Source: Microvirga calopogonii (GTDB lineage: Bacteria > Pseudomonadota > Alphaproteobacteria > Rhizobiales > Beijerinckiaceae). From it: a stretch of DNA of 46,653 nucleotides. The notes beneath the pieces are model-generated. The model saw nothing but the letters and a program-made list of their open reading frames with translations. It was not told where the DNA came from and made no database searches. The translations under genes and the position numbers were made by a program. The stretch lies in assembly GCF_003347665.1 (NCBI RefSeq), contig NZ_QDGA01000039.1:1-46653 (forward strand). The letters run 5' to 3'. This document shows, in pieces, positions 15,537 through 23,247 of the stretch (the stretch's first letter is position 1; every line of letters begins with the position of its first letter).

Positions 15537-17471
15537 TTGTCCTTGCGCAGCTTCAAAGCGATTATTGCGATCGTCATCGGCGGCTTTCTGATCGCCGGCA
15601 TCTACATTTCGGTGCTGGTCGTCCAGCGCCAGGGTGCCTTGCAACAGATCTCCGTTTACAACCCGGCCTGGGAAGCGGGACAAGCCGCCTCCGAATTCAT
15701 CCGTCTCGAGCACCGCCTGTCCGAGTTCGGCAAGCCTGGAACGGATATCGACAAGGACGAAGTCGATCTGCGCTTCGATATCCTGCTCGGCAGGGCGCAG
15801 ATGCTGAACGAGGGAAGTTTTCAGGATCTTCTCCAGCGCAATCCCGAGCATCACGCGACCCTCCGGGACTTCCAGGACACGCTTGCCGCAGCCCAGCCCC
15901 TGATCGCGCAGATCGACACGAACCCGGCGGCGGCGAGACAGGCTCTCGACCTTCTGCGTCCTTTGGAAGGCAAGCTCGCGCAGCTTGCATCCGTGGCGCA
16001 CAACCATGGCGCGGCGCTCGTTCAAAGGGACCAGCAGGAGCTGATCCGGCTTCACTGGGCCTTCTCCGGCATCGCGGCAAGCCTGATCCTCGTCGGGGTC
16101 GTCCTGATTTTCCTCCTCGACAAGCATAACCGCCTTCTCGGGCGCGCCCATGAGGAGCTGCATGTCCTGGCCCATCAGGATGCTCTCACGGGCCTGCCCA
16201 ATCGCGTGGTGCTTCGCAGCGAGCTGGAGAACGCGCTCGTACGTCAGAAGCCGAACGGTCGCATGGTGTCCGTTTCCTATCTCGACCTGGATCACTTCAA
16301 GGACGTGAACGACTCCTTCGGCCACGAAACGGGCGACGAGCTGCTCAAGGCCGTGGCCGAGCGTCTGCGCGCCTGCATTCCGGCCACCGAAGGCCAAGTG
16401 CGCAATCTGATTTCCCGCTTCGGCGGCGACGAGTTTGCCATCCTCCAGACCGGCATCCGTCGCCCCGAGGAATGCGCCGCGCTTGCATCGCGCATTGTCG
16501 AAGCGTTGCGCGAGCCGTTCAGCGTGAACGGGCAGGAGCTTTTCATCGGCACCAGCATCGGCATCGCGCTGGCTCAGAGAAACATGACCTCGAGCCAGAT
16601 CCTGAAACATGCGGACATGGCGCTCTATCATGCCAAGGCCGACGGACGGGGCACGTTCCGCTTCTTCGAGCCGGATATGGACGAGCAGCTTCAGGCGCGT
16701 CGCGCCCTGGAGGTCGATCTGCGCAAGGCGATGACCAACGGTGAGTTCGAGCTGTTCTATCAGCCGCAGATCAATATCCAGAAAAGCGAGATCGGCGGGT
16801 TCGAGGCTCTTCTGCGCTGGCACCACCCCGAGCGCGGTCTCGTTCCACCGGGCGAGTTCATCCCGGTAATCGAAGATACCGGCCTCATCTCGCCTCTGGG
16901 CGATTGGATCATCGAACAGGCCTGCAAGGAGGCCGCCACTTGGCCGGGCGAGATGCATGTGGCCGTCAATCTCTCGCCGATTCAGTTCCGCAACCGCGGT
17001 CTCGTCCAGAGCGTCAGCAACGCCTTGGCTTCGTCCGGGCTCTCTCCGCACCGGTTGGAGCTGGAGATCACAGAGTCGGTCCTGCTGCAGGACAACGAAA
17101 TGACCGTCTCGACGCTCCATCAGCTGCGCCGGCTCGGCGTGCGCATTGCGATGGACGATTTCGGAACCGGCTACTCGTCCCTGAGCTATCTTCGCAGCTT
17201 TCCCTTCGACAAGATCAAGATCGACCAGTCTTTCGTGCGGGAAATGTCCCAGCGGGCGGATTGCCTGGCCATCGTGCAATCCGTCGCCAACCTCGGCGCC
17301 AGCTTAGGCATGCCGACCGTGGCCGAGGGCATCGAGACGGAAGATCAGCTTCGGCAGGTTCAGGCGGCCGGATGTACCGATGCACAGGGCTATTATTTCG
17401 GGCGCCCCAAGCCTGCGCGGGAACTGGTTCATACGCTGGATGCTCTCAAGCACAAGGTCAGAGTTGCTTAG
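15537..17471 (+). CDS. Membrane-bound GGDEF-EAL cyclic-di-GMP enzyme
   Basis: 644 aa. The start is a TTG at 15537, eleven bases after GGAGG. The N-terminus holds one membrane helix (about 8-30), a helical periplasmic region (31-174) and a second helix (175-195). A GGDEF domain follows (about 205-380) with intact RFGGDEF (GGDEF at 296-300), then an EAL domain (about 385-640) with EALLRW (423-428), NLSPIQF, DDFGTGYSSLSYL, KIKIDQSF and EGIE all present. The RxxD inhibitory site before GGDEF is not seen. Both activities, synthesis and breakdown of cyclic-di-GMP, look possible. The upstream SUOX-like protein probably works with its periplasmic part. Confidence 0.93.
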   Translation: MSLRSFKAIIAIVIGGFLIAGIYISVLVVQRQGALQQISVYNPAWEAGQAASEFIRLEHRLSEFGKPGTDIDKDEVDLRFDILLGRAQMLNEGSFQDLLQRNPEHHATLRDFQDTLAAAQPLIAQIDTNPAAARQALDLLRPLEGKLAQLASVAHNHGAALVQRDQQELIRLHWAFSGIAASLILVGVVLIFLLDKHNRLLGRAHEELHVLAHQDALTGLPNRVVLRSELENALVRQKPNGRMVSVSYLDLDHFKDVNDSFGHETGDELLKAVAERLRACIPATEGQVRNLISRFGGDEFAILQTGIRRPEECAALASRIVEALREPFSVNGQELFIGTSIGIALAQRNMTSSQILKHADMALYHAKADGRGTFRFFEPDMDEQLQARRALEVDLRKAMTNGEFELFYQPQINIQKSEIGGFEALLRWHHPERGLVPPGEFIPVIEDTGLISPLGDWIIEQACKEAATWPGEMHVAVNLSPIQFRNRGLVQSVSNALASSGLSPHRLELEITESVLLQDNEMTVSTLHQLRRLGVRIAMDDFGTGYSSLSYLRSFPFDKIKIDQSFVREMSQRADCLAIVQSVANLGASLGMPTVAEGIETEDQLRQVQAAGCTDAQGYYFGRPKPARELVHTLDALKHKVRVA

Positions 17472-17542
17472 ATCCGGTTCTGTTTCCGGCATTGAAGATG
17501 AATGTCCAGAGCCTTCACGGTTTTATGAGTGAAGCGAACTGT

Positions 17543-17568
17543 GTTAGGTACATTTTCCATTGCCTAAA
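17543..17568. promoter_or_regulatory. Inverted repeat upstream of PTPS/QueD-like gene
   Basis: TTAGG (17544-17548) and CCTAA (17563-17567) face each other across 14 AT-rich bases, about 85 bp upstream of the gene at 17654. It may be an operator for that gene; no regulator is adjacent. Confidence 0.35.
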
Positions 17569-17653
17569 CGCGAAAACTCCGCATGAATCAATGTTCGGTA
17601 AGCTGAGCCTCTAGGTCAGCGTCAGACAGGAATCGACGACGGGAGCAAGTTGC

Positions 17654-18040
17654 ATGAAGACATACTGCGAATTTACGTTCGAAGCCGCGCACTCGGTGGC
17701 TCCCTATTCCGGGCTGCATGGACATACCTTCATCGTCAAGCTCACCTTCGGCGGCGCCGTCGACGAGATTTACGGCTGGCCGGTCAACCTCTACGAGGTC
17801 GAGAACTACATCAAGGAAATCAAGGGCGAGCACGGCTCGGGCCTTGACCACGGCAACCTCGATCTCAACCCCGAGATCGGAATCGCCTCGCTCGAGAACG
17901 TGACGACTTATATCTGGCGCTTGGTGAAACAACGATTCCCGAACCTCGAAGAGGTCGAGCTCAAGCGCGGCATGCCCGGCTCTACGGAAGGCTGCATCTA
18001 CCGTGGCGAAACGGCGGATGGCAGCCGTCTCGCAGCCTGA
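17654..18040 (+). CDS. 6-pyruvoyl-tetrahydropterin synthase / 6-carboxytetrahydropterin synthase family protein
   Basis: 128 aa, a typical QueD length. The three zinc ligands of the family are present: His13 (FTFEAAHSV) and the pair His22, His24 (LHGHTF). Also present are LDHGNLD (Asp65, His66) and Glu112 (GSTEGCIYRG). However, the segment between His13 and the HGH pair is shortened and lacks the cysteine that normally sits there and acts as the general base in QueD. The canonical queuosine-precursor reaction, from dihydroneopterin triphosphate to 6-carboxytetrahydropterin, may therefore be altered or replaced. No queC, queE or folE is in the window, so no pathway is implied by context. Confidence 0.85.
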   Translation: MKTYCEFTFEAAHSVAPYSGLHGHTFIVKLTFGGAVDEIYGWPVNLYEVENYIKEIKGEHGSGLDHGNLDLNPEIGIASLENVTTYIWRLVKQRFPNLEEVELKRGMPGSTEGCIYRGETADGSRLAA

Positions 18041-18058
18041 CGAACATTCGGGATCCTC

Positions 18059-18100
18059 AAAATGAAAGAGCCGCCCTTGTGTGGGCGGCTCTTTCATTTT
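18059..18100. terminator. Strong bidirectional terminator
   Basis: An 18-bp perfect stem (18059-18076 with 18083-18100) with a six-base loop. Its GC core GAGCCGCCC is flanked by A-rich and T-rich ends. It lies between the convergent PTPS-like and MipA/OmpV genes. Confidence 0.93.
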
Positions 18101-18115
18101 GGATGCAGTCTGGCC

Positions 18116-18934
18116 TCAAGGCGTATAGCCGAACGAATAGGATATCGTCAGTCCGGCGCCGAACTGATTCTCCGAGCCGAACCGCTTGACGATCGGGCTG
18201 TCGGCCGCGTCTCCAACCAGACGCTTGTAGGTCACGAAGGCGGTGGTCGACCATTGCTGGGACCAGTCGTAGCTGATGGCTCCCGTCGCCCCCACCGAGG
18301 TGATGCCGCCCGAGGGCCGGTAGGGCGTGACCCGTCCGTTCAGCGCCGCCTCGGCCGGCGTCACGCCGAAATAGGTTTGCATGAACTCGCTGTCGCCGAG
18401 TGCGAGGCGGGGACCGACCGAGACCGTGAAGGCCCCGAACCTCTGAACCGCATCGAGGCCGAAATCAGCCACGAAGCCCTCATGTCCGCCAAAGCCGCGC
18501 CGGATCTCGGCGCGGGCGCGCAGGAAATCGAGAGGCCAGTATTCCACGAAAACGCCGGGCTCCACCGCCCAGTCGATCTTCTCCAGGCCGAAGAGTTCCC
18601 GATTGTCCTGATAGTAGCGACCGCCCACAAAGCGGCCCACGACACCGACACGGACGGCGGAATCCTCAAGGAACGAGAAGCTCAGACCGTCGTCGGGAGC
18701 ACTGAAGCGTTCGACCGTGCCGGCCCGGCGGAAGCTCAAGGATGGATAGCCGATGAAGCTGAACTCGTCCGAACCCGGATAGGACGGTCCGACCCGCAGG
18801 TTGCCCTTCACGGTGACGATCCAGCCCGTGGATTGCTGCATCGGCTCGGGCGAAAAGAAGAGATCGGCGGCCTGAGCCGTGGTCGTGCCCAGCATGAGGG
18901 CGGCGAGAACGGCAAGGGATGGGGCTGCGCGCAT
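18116..18934 (-). CDS. MipA/OmpV-family outer-membrane protein
   Basis: 272 aa from the ATG at 18934, chosen over the in-frame ATG at 18958 because GGAAG lies five bases upstream. A signal peptide (about 1-23, ending TAQAAD) is followed by alternating beta-strand sequence typical of the family: KGNLRVGPSYPGSDEFSF, the VGRFVGGRYYQDN segment, YSFGYTP at the end with an aromatic-rich C-terminal strand. MipA in E. coli scaffolds peptidoglycan enzymes; OmpV-type members form outer-membrane barrels. The gene stands alone, read toward the shared terminator. Confidence 0.9.
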   Translation of the reverse strand: MRAAPSLAVLAALMLGTTTAQAADLFFSPEPMQQSTGWIVTVKGNLRVGPSYPGSDEFSFIGYPSLSFRRAGTVERFSAPDDGLSFSFLEDSAVRVGVVGRFVGGRYYQDNRELFGLEKIDWAVEPGVFVEYWPLDFLRARAEIRRGFGGHEGFVADFGLDAVQRFGAFTVSVGPRLALGDSEFMQTYFGVTPAEAALNGRVTPYRPSGGITSVGATGAISYDWSQQWSTTAFVTYKRLVGDAADSPIVKRFGSENQFGAGLTISYSFGYTP

Positions 18935-19108
18935 GGCTCTTCCGATTGCAATTTCCATCCTGCCGTCGTGGCCGCAAACGGCCGTAACGTCAAGCCTCCG
19001 GTTGGTTCTATGGTTTCGCGTTCGTGACAGGCCGGCGCGTGGGAGAACTTTCGCGAGCTTGGGCGGTTGATGGAGAGACAGAATGTTGCAAGGGAGAAGT
19101 TCTTGTCC

Positions 19109-19306
19109 GTGTTAAGCGCCAGCAGCCGTCCGCAGCCGGATGAGTTCTACCCCAAGCCGCCGCCGACCGAGCCGGTTCCCGGCGTGCCGGCTCCTTCCGA
19201 GACGCCTCAACCCGTTCTCCCCGGTGCTCCGTCTCCCCTTCCGGAGCAGCCGCCGGAACCCGAGAAGCCGGTCACCCATCCGATGCCGCCGCCCGAGGTT
19301 CCGTAA
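19109..19306 (+). CDS. Small proline-rich hypothetical protein
   Basis: 65 aa from a GTG at 19109 that has GGGAGAAG nine bases upstream; ATG at 19070 would add 13 residues. About one third of residues are proline, arranged as PKPPPTEPVPGVPAPSE and PEQPPEPEKPVTHP, with no membrane segment or signal peptide. It is probably disordered. I do not recognise a family. The clear ribosome site and lack of an overlapping better gene support it, but it could be spurious. Confidence 0.5.
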   Translation: MLSASSRPQPDEFYPKPPPTEPVPGVPAPSETPQPVLPGAPSPLPEQPPEPEKPVTHPMPPPEVP

Positions 19307-19339
19307 GAGGGCTGAGCCGGAGACGTATCTCCGTCCTGT

Positions 19340-19888
19340 TCAGGCTCCTTCGACGCGAAGGTTGTTCTGCACGTGCGTGATGCCGGAGGCTAGCTCCGCC
19401 AGATCTTCGGCCCGGCGCTTGAGGCCGCGGCTCGAAACGGTTCCGTTGAGCGTGACCTCGCCTTCCCTCACCAACACCTCGATGTTCGACGCATCGATGA
19501 ACGGGTCTTGTGTCAGGCGCTCGCACACGTCCTCATGGATGCGCTCGTCGGAACGCTTGTAACCCTTGGGACCGCGCCCGCGGTGGCCGCCGCTGGAGCG
19601 CCCGCCTTCTCGGCCCGAGCCGACGTCAGGATCGTTCGGATCGCGCGACCCGAAGGCTCCGAGGCCGGAACGATCGCCGCTGTAGCCCGGATCGAAACCT
19701 TCGTCGTCCGGAGGTCCACCACGCCCGTCGTCGATCACGCCGCCTGCAAACTCGTTGGTATCGCTGCCGTAGCCGCCCGGATATTCCCGCCCTTCGCCGC
19801 GAAAGCCGACGGCGCCACGTGGAGGCAGGTCACCATAGCCGTTGTCGTCGTTGAAAGGGTTCCGATTCCTGCGACGGACATCTACCAT
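19340..19888 (-). CDS. BON-domain protein with Gly/Asp-rich N-terminus
   Basis: 182 aa from the ATG at 19888, preceded by GAAGGAG. No signal peptide is visible. Residues 1-110 are rich in Gly, Asp, Arg and Pro and look disordered. Residues about 113-180 form one BON domain (RIHEDVCERLTQDPFIDASN, VREGEVTLNGTVSSRGLKRR, AEDLAELASGITHVQNNL), a fold that binds lipid or protein surfaces and is widespread in envelope-stress proteins such as OsmY. It lies in tail-to-tail or divergent positions with small genes and has its own start. Function beyond the domain is unknown. Confidence 0.85.
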   Translation of the reverse strand: MVDVRRRNRNPFNDDNGYGDLPPRGAVGFRGEGREYPGGYGSDTNEFAGGVIDDGRGGPPDDEGFDPGYSGDRSGLGAFGSRDPNDPDVGSGREGGRSSGGHRGRGPKGYKRSDERIHEDVCERLTQDPFIDASNIEVLVREGEVTLNGTVSSRGLKRRAEDLAELASGITHVQNNLRVEGA

Positions 19889-19969
19889 CGTTCTGCTCCT
19901 TCTCATTTGCAGGAGCAACCACCCGGCTTCTCTCCGGTTCCACTTAAAAGGAATGCAGGTTTTCTCGGC

Positions 19970-20248
19970 ATGAAGGCAGCTCAGCGCATCACGTTTTTCA
20001 ACGATATCTTTGCCCGTGACCAGGGACGATGCGTCTATTGCGGCATTCCGGCGAGGCGCCCGGGGCGCGGCGTCAGGCGTGCTCCCGATCTCGCAACCCT
20101 CGACCACGTTCGGCCCAAAGCCTTCGGCGGGCCGCTCGACCGCGACAATATCGTGCTGGCCTGCGCCGCCTGCAACAACGAACGCGGCACGATGGACGCC
20201 CAGGCGTTCCGAGACCTGAAGGGGCGGAAGAAACCAGCGGACGCTTAA
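19970..20248 (+). CDS. HNH endonuclease domain protein
   Basis: 92 aa from the ATG at 19970. The HNH/zinc-ribbon pattern is complete: CVYC (cysteines 21 and 24), LDHVRPKAFGG (Asp45, His46), an Asn at 60 and CAACNNERG (cysteines 65 and 68). This matches compact HNH_5-type nucleases that bind one structural zinc and one catalytic metal. It is a single-domain protein with no fused recognition domain, and it is not adjacent to restriction, phage or CRISPR genes, so a housekeeping repair role is as likely as defence. It is transcribed divergently from the BON gene; 81 bp separate the starts. Confidence 0.88.
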   Translation: MKAAQRITFFNDIFARDQGRCVYCGIPARRPGRGVRRAPDLATLDHVRPKAFGGPLDRDNIVLACAACNNERGTMDAQAFRDLKGRKKPADA

Positions 20249-20325
20249 TGTCGTATGGACGTGGAACAGGGCTCTCCGTCCCGACGTTCGTCAGCCACAA
20301 GCGCCACGGCGAAAGGACAGGATCG

Positions 20326-20505
20326 ATGAACATCGAGGATCAGGTGCGCGAGGCCATCATCGCCGAGCTGAAGCGTCAGTCCGATGCGGGTCAGCAGGGC
20401 CTTCGCGTCAAGTCGGGCGACGCCGAGATGATCACCATCGAAGGTCGCGTCAACCTCGATGAACTGACGATGGCGGTCGTGGGCTCCTTGGCGGGCGGCC
20501 CCTGA
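20326..20505 (+). CDS. Small hypothetical protein (59 aa)
   Basis: 59 aa with the good ribosome site GAAAGGA nine bases before the ATG at 20326. The sequence (MNIEDQVREAIIAELKRQSD then a beta-rich end EMITIEGRVNLDELTMAVVG) suggests an amphipathic helix followed by two strands. No signal peptide or membrane segment. I do not recognise the family. It follows the HNH gene on the same strand after 77 bp. Confidence 0.7.
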   Translation: MNIEDQVREAIIAELKRQSDAGQQGLRVKSGDAEMITIEGRVNLDELTMAVVGSLAGGP

Positions 20506-20508
20506 CAT

Positions 20509-21612
20509 TCACGCTCTCGCCGTAGCGGCTCCGAGTTGCGCCGACATCGCTTCCTGCTGCGGATCCAGTGTGAGGTAACGCAGGCGTCGGTGGTCTTGCG
20601 GCGCATTGGTCAGGAGCAACAGAGCCTTCTCCATGTCACGCTTCCCGGCGGCCCAACGATCTCGTATCGAGGAGGGAGAGTAGTCGAAGGTCTTTCCGGC
20701 GCGCTCGTCGCTTCCCGCATAATAGGCCAAGTGCAGCAGCGTGGCCCTGGGGCCTTCAGGCTCCCATCGGTCACGGAGGGCGTATTCCCGCTCGAGCGCC
20801 TTCAGGCTCCGCCGCGTGGCACTGGCGAAGATGAGATCGTTCGCTCGTTCCGCCGTTGAATCGAGCGACGCCGGACGTGATGCATGCAGGCTGAAAAGCT
20901 CGACGGCGATGCAGGTGAAGTCCCGATCCATCGGTTCGGCGAAGGGCACGTCGAGGGGCAGATTGTTGGTATAGCCCGGATCGCACAGCAACCGGCCGCC
21001 GATCTCGACCGGCGGAAAGATCGGCGTGATGGCGGCGCTCGCCAGGAAGTGCTCGGGCGTGAGGGTGTCGCGGGTCGTATCGAACAGGACCTCGTCGCCG
21101 GATTCCAGGTCGACGCAGCCGATGGTGAGCCTGATGTCGCCCCGGTTCAGCCGGTCGAAGTCGATGAGCCTTTCAAGGGTCTGGCGCAGAGGCGCATGGT
21201 CGTAAAGCGCGACATCGTTCGGCATCCAGGGCAGCATGGACAGCATCCCTGGAAAGCGATGTCCGAACAGTCCTGGCCGGCCGAACAGGAGTGCCGTGAT
21301 CGTATGCAGCTCGTTGTAGGTGTGCCGGATCCTCGTGCCGCGTCCCAGCAGGCCTGGCGAATGGATCATCGCTTCGTCCCAGAATGCTTTGAGTCGATCC
21401 AGGCGATCCTCAGGCGCATTCCCGGCGATGATCCCGCCCGTGACCGCGCCGATGGAGCCGCCGACGATCCATTGCGGTTCGATAGCCTGCCGCAGAAGAG
21501 ACTCGTATGCACCGGCCAGATAGGAGCCGAGCGCATTGCCGCCGCCGAGCACCAGGACCGGCGTCTGCTCCTTGCCCAACTTCTCCCGACCTGATTTCGG
21601 CGAAGGGTTCAT
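20509..21612 (-). CDS. Patatin-like phospholipase family protein
   Basis: 367 aa from the ATG at 21612 (a GTG six bases upstream is also in frame). The patatin fold is marked by the oxyanion loop GGGNALGSY (just after residue 20), the nucleophile elbow GGSIG (serine near 53), and the dyad aspartate in CDPGYTNN near residue 211. The usual DG[AG] is DPG here. These enzymes hydrolyse acyl esters of membrane lipids, in the cytoplasm or after secretion; no signal peptide is seen. It is read divergently from the dienelactone hydrolase gene, with an inverted repeat between them. Confidence 0.9.
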   Translation of the reverse strand: MNPSPKSGREKLGKEQTPVLVLGGGNALGSYLAGAYESLLRQAIEPQWIVGGSIGAVTGGIIAGNAPEDRLDRLKAFWDEAMIHSPGLLGRGTRIRHTYNELHTITALLFGRPGLFGHRFPGMLSMLPWMPNDVALYDHAPLRQTLERLIDFDRLNRGDIRLTIGCVDLESGDEVLFDTTRDTLTPEHFLASAAITPIFPPVEIGGRLLCDPGYTNNLPLDVPFAEPMDRDFTCIAVELFSLHASRPASLDSTAERANDLIFASATRRSLKALEREYALRDRWEPEGPRATLLHLAYYAGSDERAGKTFDYSPSSIRDRWAAGKRDMEKALLLLTNAPQDHRRLRYLTLDPQQEAMSAQLGAATARA

Positions 21613-21660
21613 CGTCACCGCCTTGGCAAATCACCGTACGCCGCCAGGTTTGAAATGGCG

Positions 21661-21680
21661 CTCCTATGCGGTCATAGGAG
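21661..21680. promoter_or_regulatory. Perfect inverted repeat in the patatin/DLH divergent gap
   Basis: CTCCTATG (21661-21668) and CATAGGAG (21673-21680) are perfect reverse complements separated by four bases. The site lies 48 bp from the patatin start and about 62 bp from the hydrolase start, so it could be an operator for either gene. No binding protein can be named. Confidence 0.45.
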
Positions 21681-21741
21681 ACGGCAGGAAACGCTCGCCT
21701 CTCGTGAGGGTTCCGGGCACAAGCAGAGCAGATACGAGGAT

Positions 21742-22479
21742 ATGATCGTGGCGAAGCAGGATATTTCCATCCGGACTGAAGACGGGAACGCCAAGGCGGG
21801 ATTGTTCCGCTCGAGCGGTCAACGTGCGGCAGGCGTCATCCTCTACATGGATGCGTTCGGACCGCGTCCCGCGCTCGATGCGATGGCCGAGCGCCTCGCG
21901 GGCGAGGGCTATCTGGTTCTCGTTCCCGATCTCTTCTATCGCTTCGGCGATTATGGTCCCCTGGATGCCAAGACGGCCTTTTCCGTGGAGCCGACCCGCA
22001 GTGCGTTGAGGAGCATGATTGAGGGCACGAGCCAGGACATGACCCGGCGGGACACGGCTGCGTTCATTGCCGCTTTGACGGAGGCCGGCGCCACGGGCTC
22101 GATCGGCACGGTCGGCTATTGCATGGGCGGAAGCCGCGCCATCCATGCCGCTGCCGCCTATCCCGACCGCATTGCGGCCGCGGCGAGCTTCCATGGCGGG
22201 CGCCTCGCAAGCGATGTCCCCGACAGCCCGCATCGTCACGTGTCGACGATCAAGGGCCGCGTCTATGTGGGCAGCGCCGGGGTCGACGGCAGTTTCCCGC
22301 CCGAACAATCGGCTCTCCTGGCGGAGTCATTGCGGCGGGCCGAGATCGATCACATCATCGAAAACTATGTCGGCATGGCCCATGGCTGGGCCGTATCCGA
22401 TCACAGTGTCTATGACGAGCGCGGTGCCGAGCGGCACTGGAAGCGGCTGCTCACCTTCTTTGACGAAACGCTGCGGTAA
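21742..22479 (+). CDS. Dienelactone hydrolase family protein
   Basis: 245 aa from the ATG at 21742, preceded by GAGGA. Alpha/beta-hydrolase fold with the DLH-type cysteine nucleophile in GYCMGGSRA (Cys127) and the catalytic histidine in MAHGWA near the C-terminus, together with the opening GVILYMDAFGPRP typical of the family. Characterised members hydrolyse dienelactone in chloroaromatic degradation, but many homologues act on other esters or lactones. No aromatic-degradation operon surrounds it, although a ring-cleaving dioxygenase lies 7 kb away. It ends three bases before the convergent HxlR gene. Confidence 0.9.
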   Translation: MIVAKQDISIRTEDGNAKAGLFRSSGQRAAGVILYMDAFGPRPALDAMAERLAGEGYLVLVPDLFYRFGDYGPLDAKTAFSVEPTRSALRSMIEGTSQDMTRRDTAAFIAALTEAGATGSIGTVGYCMGGSRAIHAAAAYPDRIAAAASFHGGRLASDVPDSPHRHVSTIKGRVYVGSAGVDGSFPPEQSALLAESLRRAEIDHIIENYVGMAHGWAVSDHSVYDERGAERHWKRLLTFFDETLR

Positions 22480-22482
22480 CAC

Positions 22483-23184
22483 TTACGCTCGTTTCGACGC
22501 CTTCGGCGGCAGCGGGAACAGGCTTACGAACCGCTGGGCGAGGGATCGGTCGCCCTCGATCGTCAATGCACCCGCCTGTTCCAGCATCTCCAGGGGTTGG
22601 CCACCATAGATCGCTGCGGCCAGCATCGGTGGCGCTCCTGCAAAGATCACGTCAGCCTGATCGAGCGACGCGCGGACGATCTCGATCCGGCCATCGGCGA
22701 CACGCGCGACAAAGGTTTCCTCGCCGATGCGGAAGCCGATCCGCGCATCCGATCCCGCTGCGCGCTTCGCGTCGAACATCGTCCGCATGGACAGCACCAG
22801 GGACGCGGTGCTGAATGGCAGGGTCGGATCGTGCGACGGCGAGCGCGCGGCCCAGCGGCCCATCGCCTGGAAGATCGGCTCGCTTTCATAACCCCATTCC
22901 GTCAGCTCGTAGACCTGTGCCGCGGCGGGCGGAGGCAGCTTGCGCCGCACGAGGATGCCTGCGGCTTCGAGTCCTTCGAGGCGCTGGGTCAGGACGTTGG
23001 CACTGATCCCGGGCAGGCTTTCGCGCAGGTCGCTGAACCGCTTCGGACCCAGCATGAGCTCGCGCATCACCAGAAGGGCCCAACGCTCGCCGACGAGATC
23101 GAGCGCGTGGGCGGTCGCACAAGCGTCATCGTACTGGCGCTTGGAGCGACTTTCCGGCTTATCAGTTATTTTTTCTAACTTCAT
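22483..23184 (-). CDS. HxlR-type winged-helix transcriptional regulator with SCP2-like C-terminus
   Basis: 233 aa. The HxlR winged helix covers about 20-105 (ALDLVGERWALLVMRELMLG, RFSDLRESLPGISANVLTQR, GLEAAGILVRRKLPPPAAAQ). The remainder resembles the sterol-carrier-like domain that accompanies HxlR domains in larger members and may bind a small ligand. It is read divergently from VOC and SRPBCC genes, 63 bp away, and is probably their regulator and its own. There is no ribosome site: the -10 hexamer lies only eight bases before the ATG, so the transcript is likely leaderless. Confidence 0.9.
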   Translation of the reverse strand: MKLEKITDKPESRSKRQYDDACATAHALDLVGERWALLVMRELMLGPKRFSDLRESLPGISANVLTQRLEGLEAAGILVRRKLPPPAAAQVYELTEWGYESEPIFQAMGRWAARSPSHDPTLPFSTASLVLSMRTMFDAKRAAGSDARIGFRIGEETFVARVADGRIEIVRASLDQADVIFAGAPPMLAAAIYGGQPLEMLEQAGALTIEGDRSLAQRFVSLFPLPPKASKRA

Positions 23185-23221
23185 AGTTGCTATTTATAAC
23201 TAAGCGTGGAATCAATGTCAA
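23184..23221 (-). promoter_or_regulatory. Promoter and operator of the HxlR gene; leaderless start
   Basis: On the minus strand TTGACA (23221-23216) is followed after exactly 17 bases by TATAAA (23198-23193), then eight bases, then the ATG at 23184. Transcription should begin within a few bases of the ATG. An inverted repeat TAGTT...AACTA (23184-23202) covers the -10 and the start codon, a fit for autoregulation. Confidence 0.7.
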
Positions 23222-23247
23222 ACCGCAAGCCAAAAGGGAGCGACCCA

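Noticed and set aside
15441..17279. 612-aa leftward open frame
   Set aside because: Antisense to the GGDEF-EAL gene, whose motifs are complete.
19970..20248. HNH gene as part of a restriction or phage system
   Set aside because: No methylase, terminase, capsid or helicase gene is near; a single HNH domain alone does not support a defence call.
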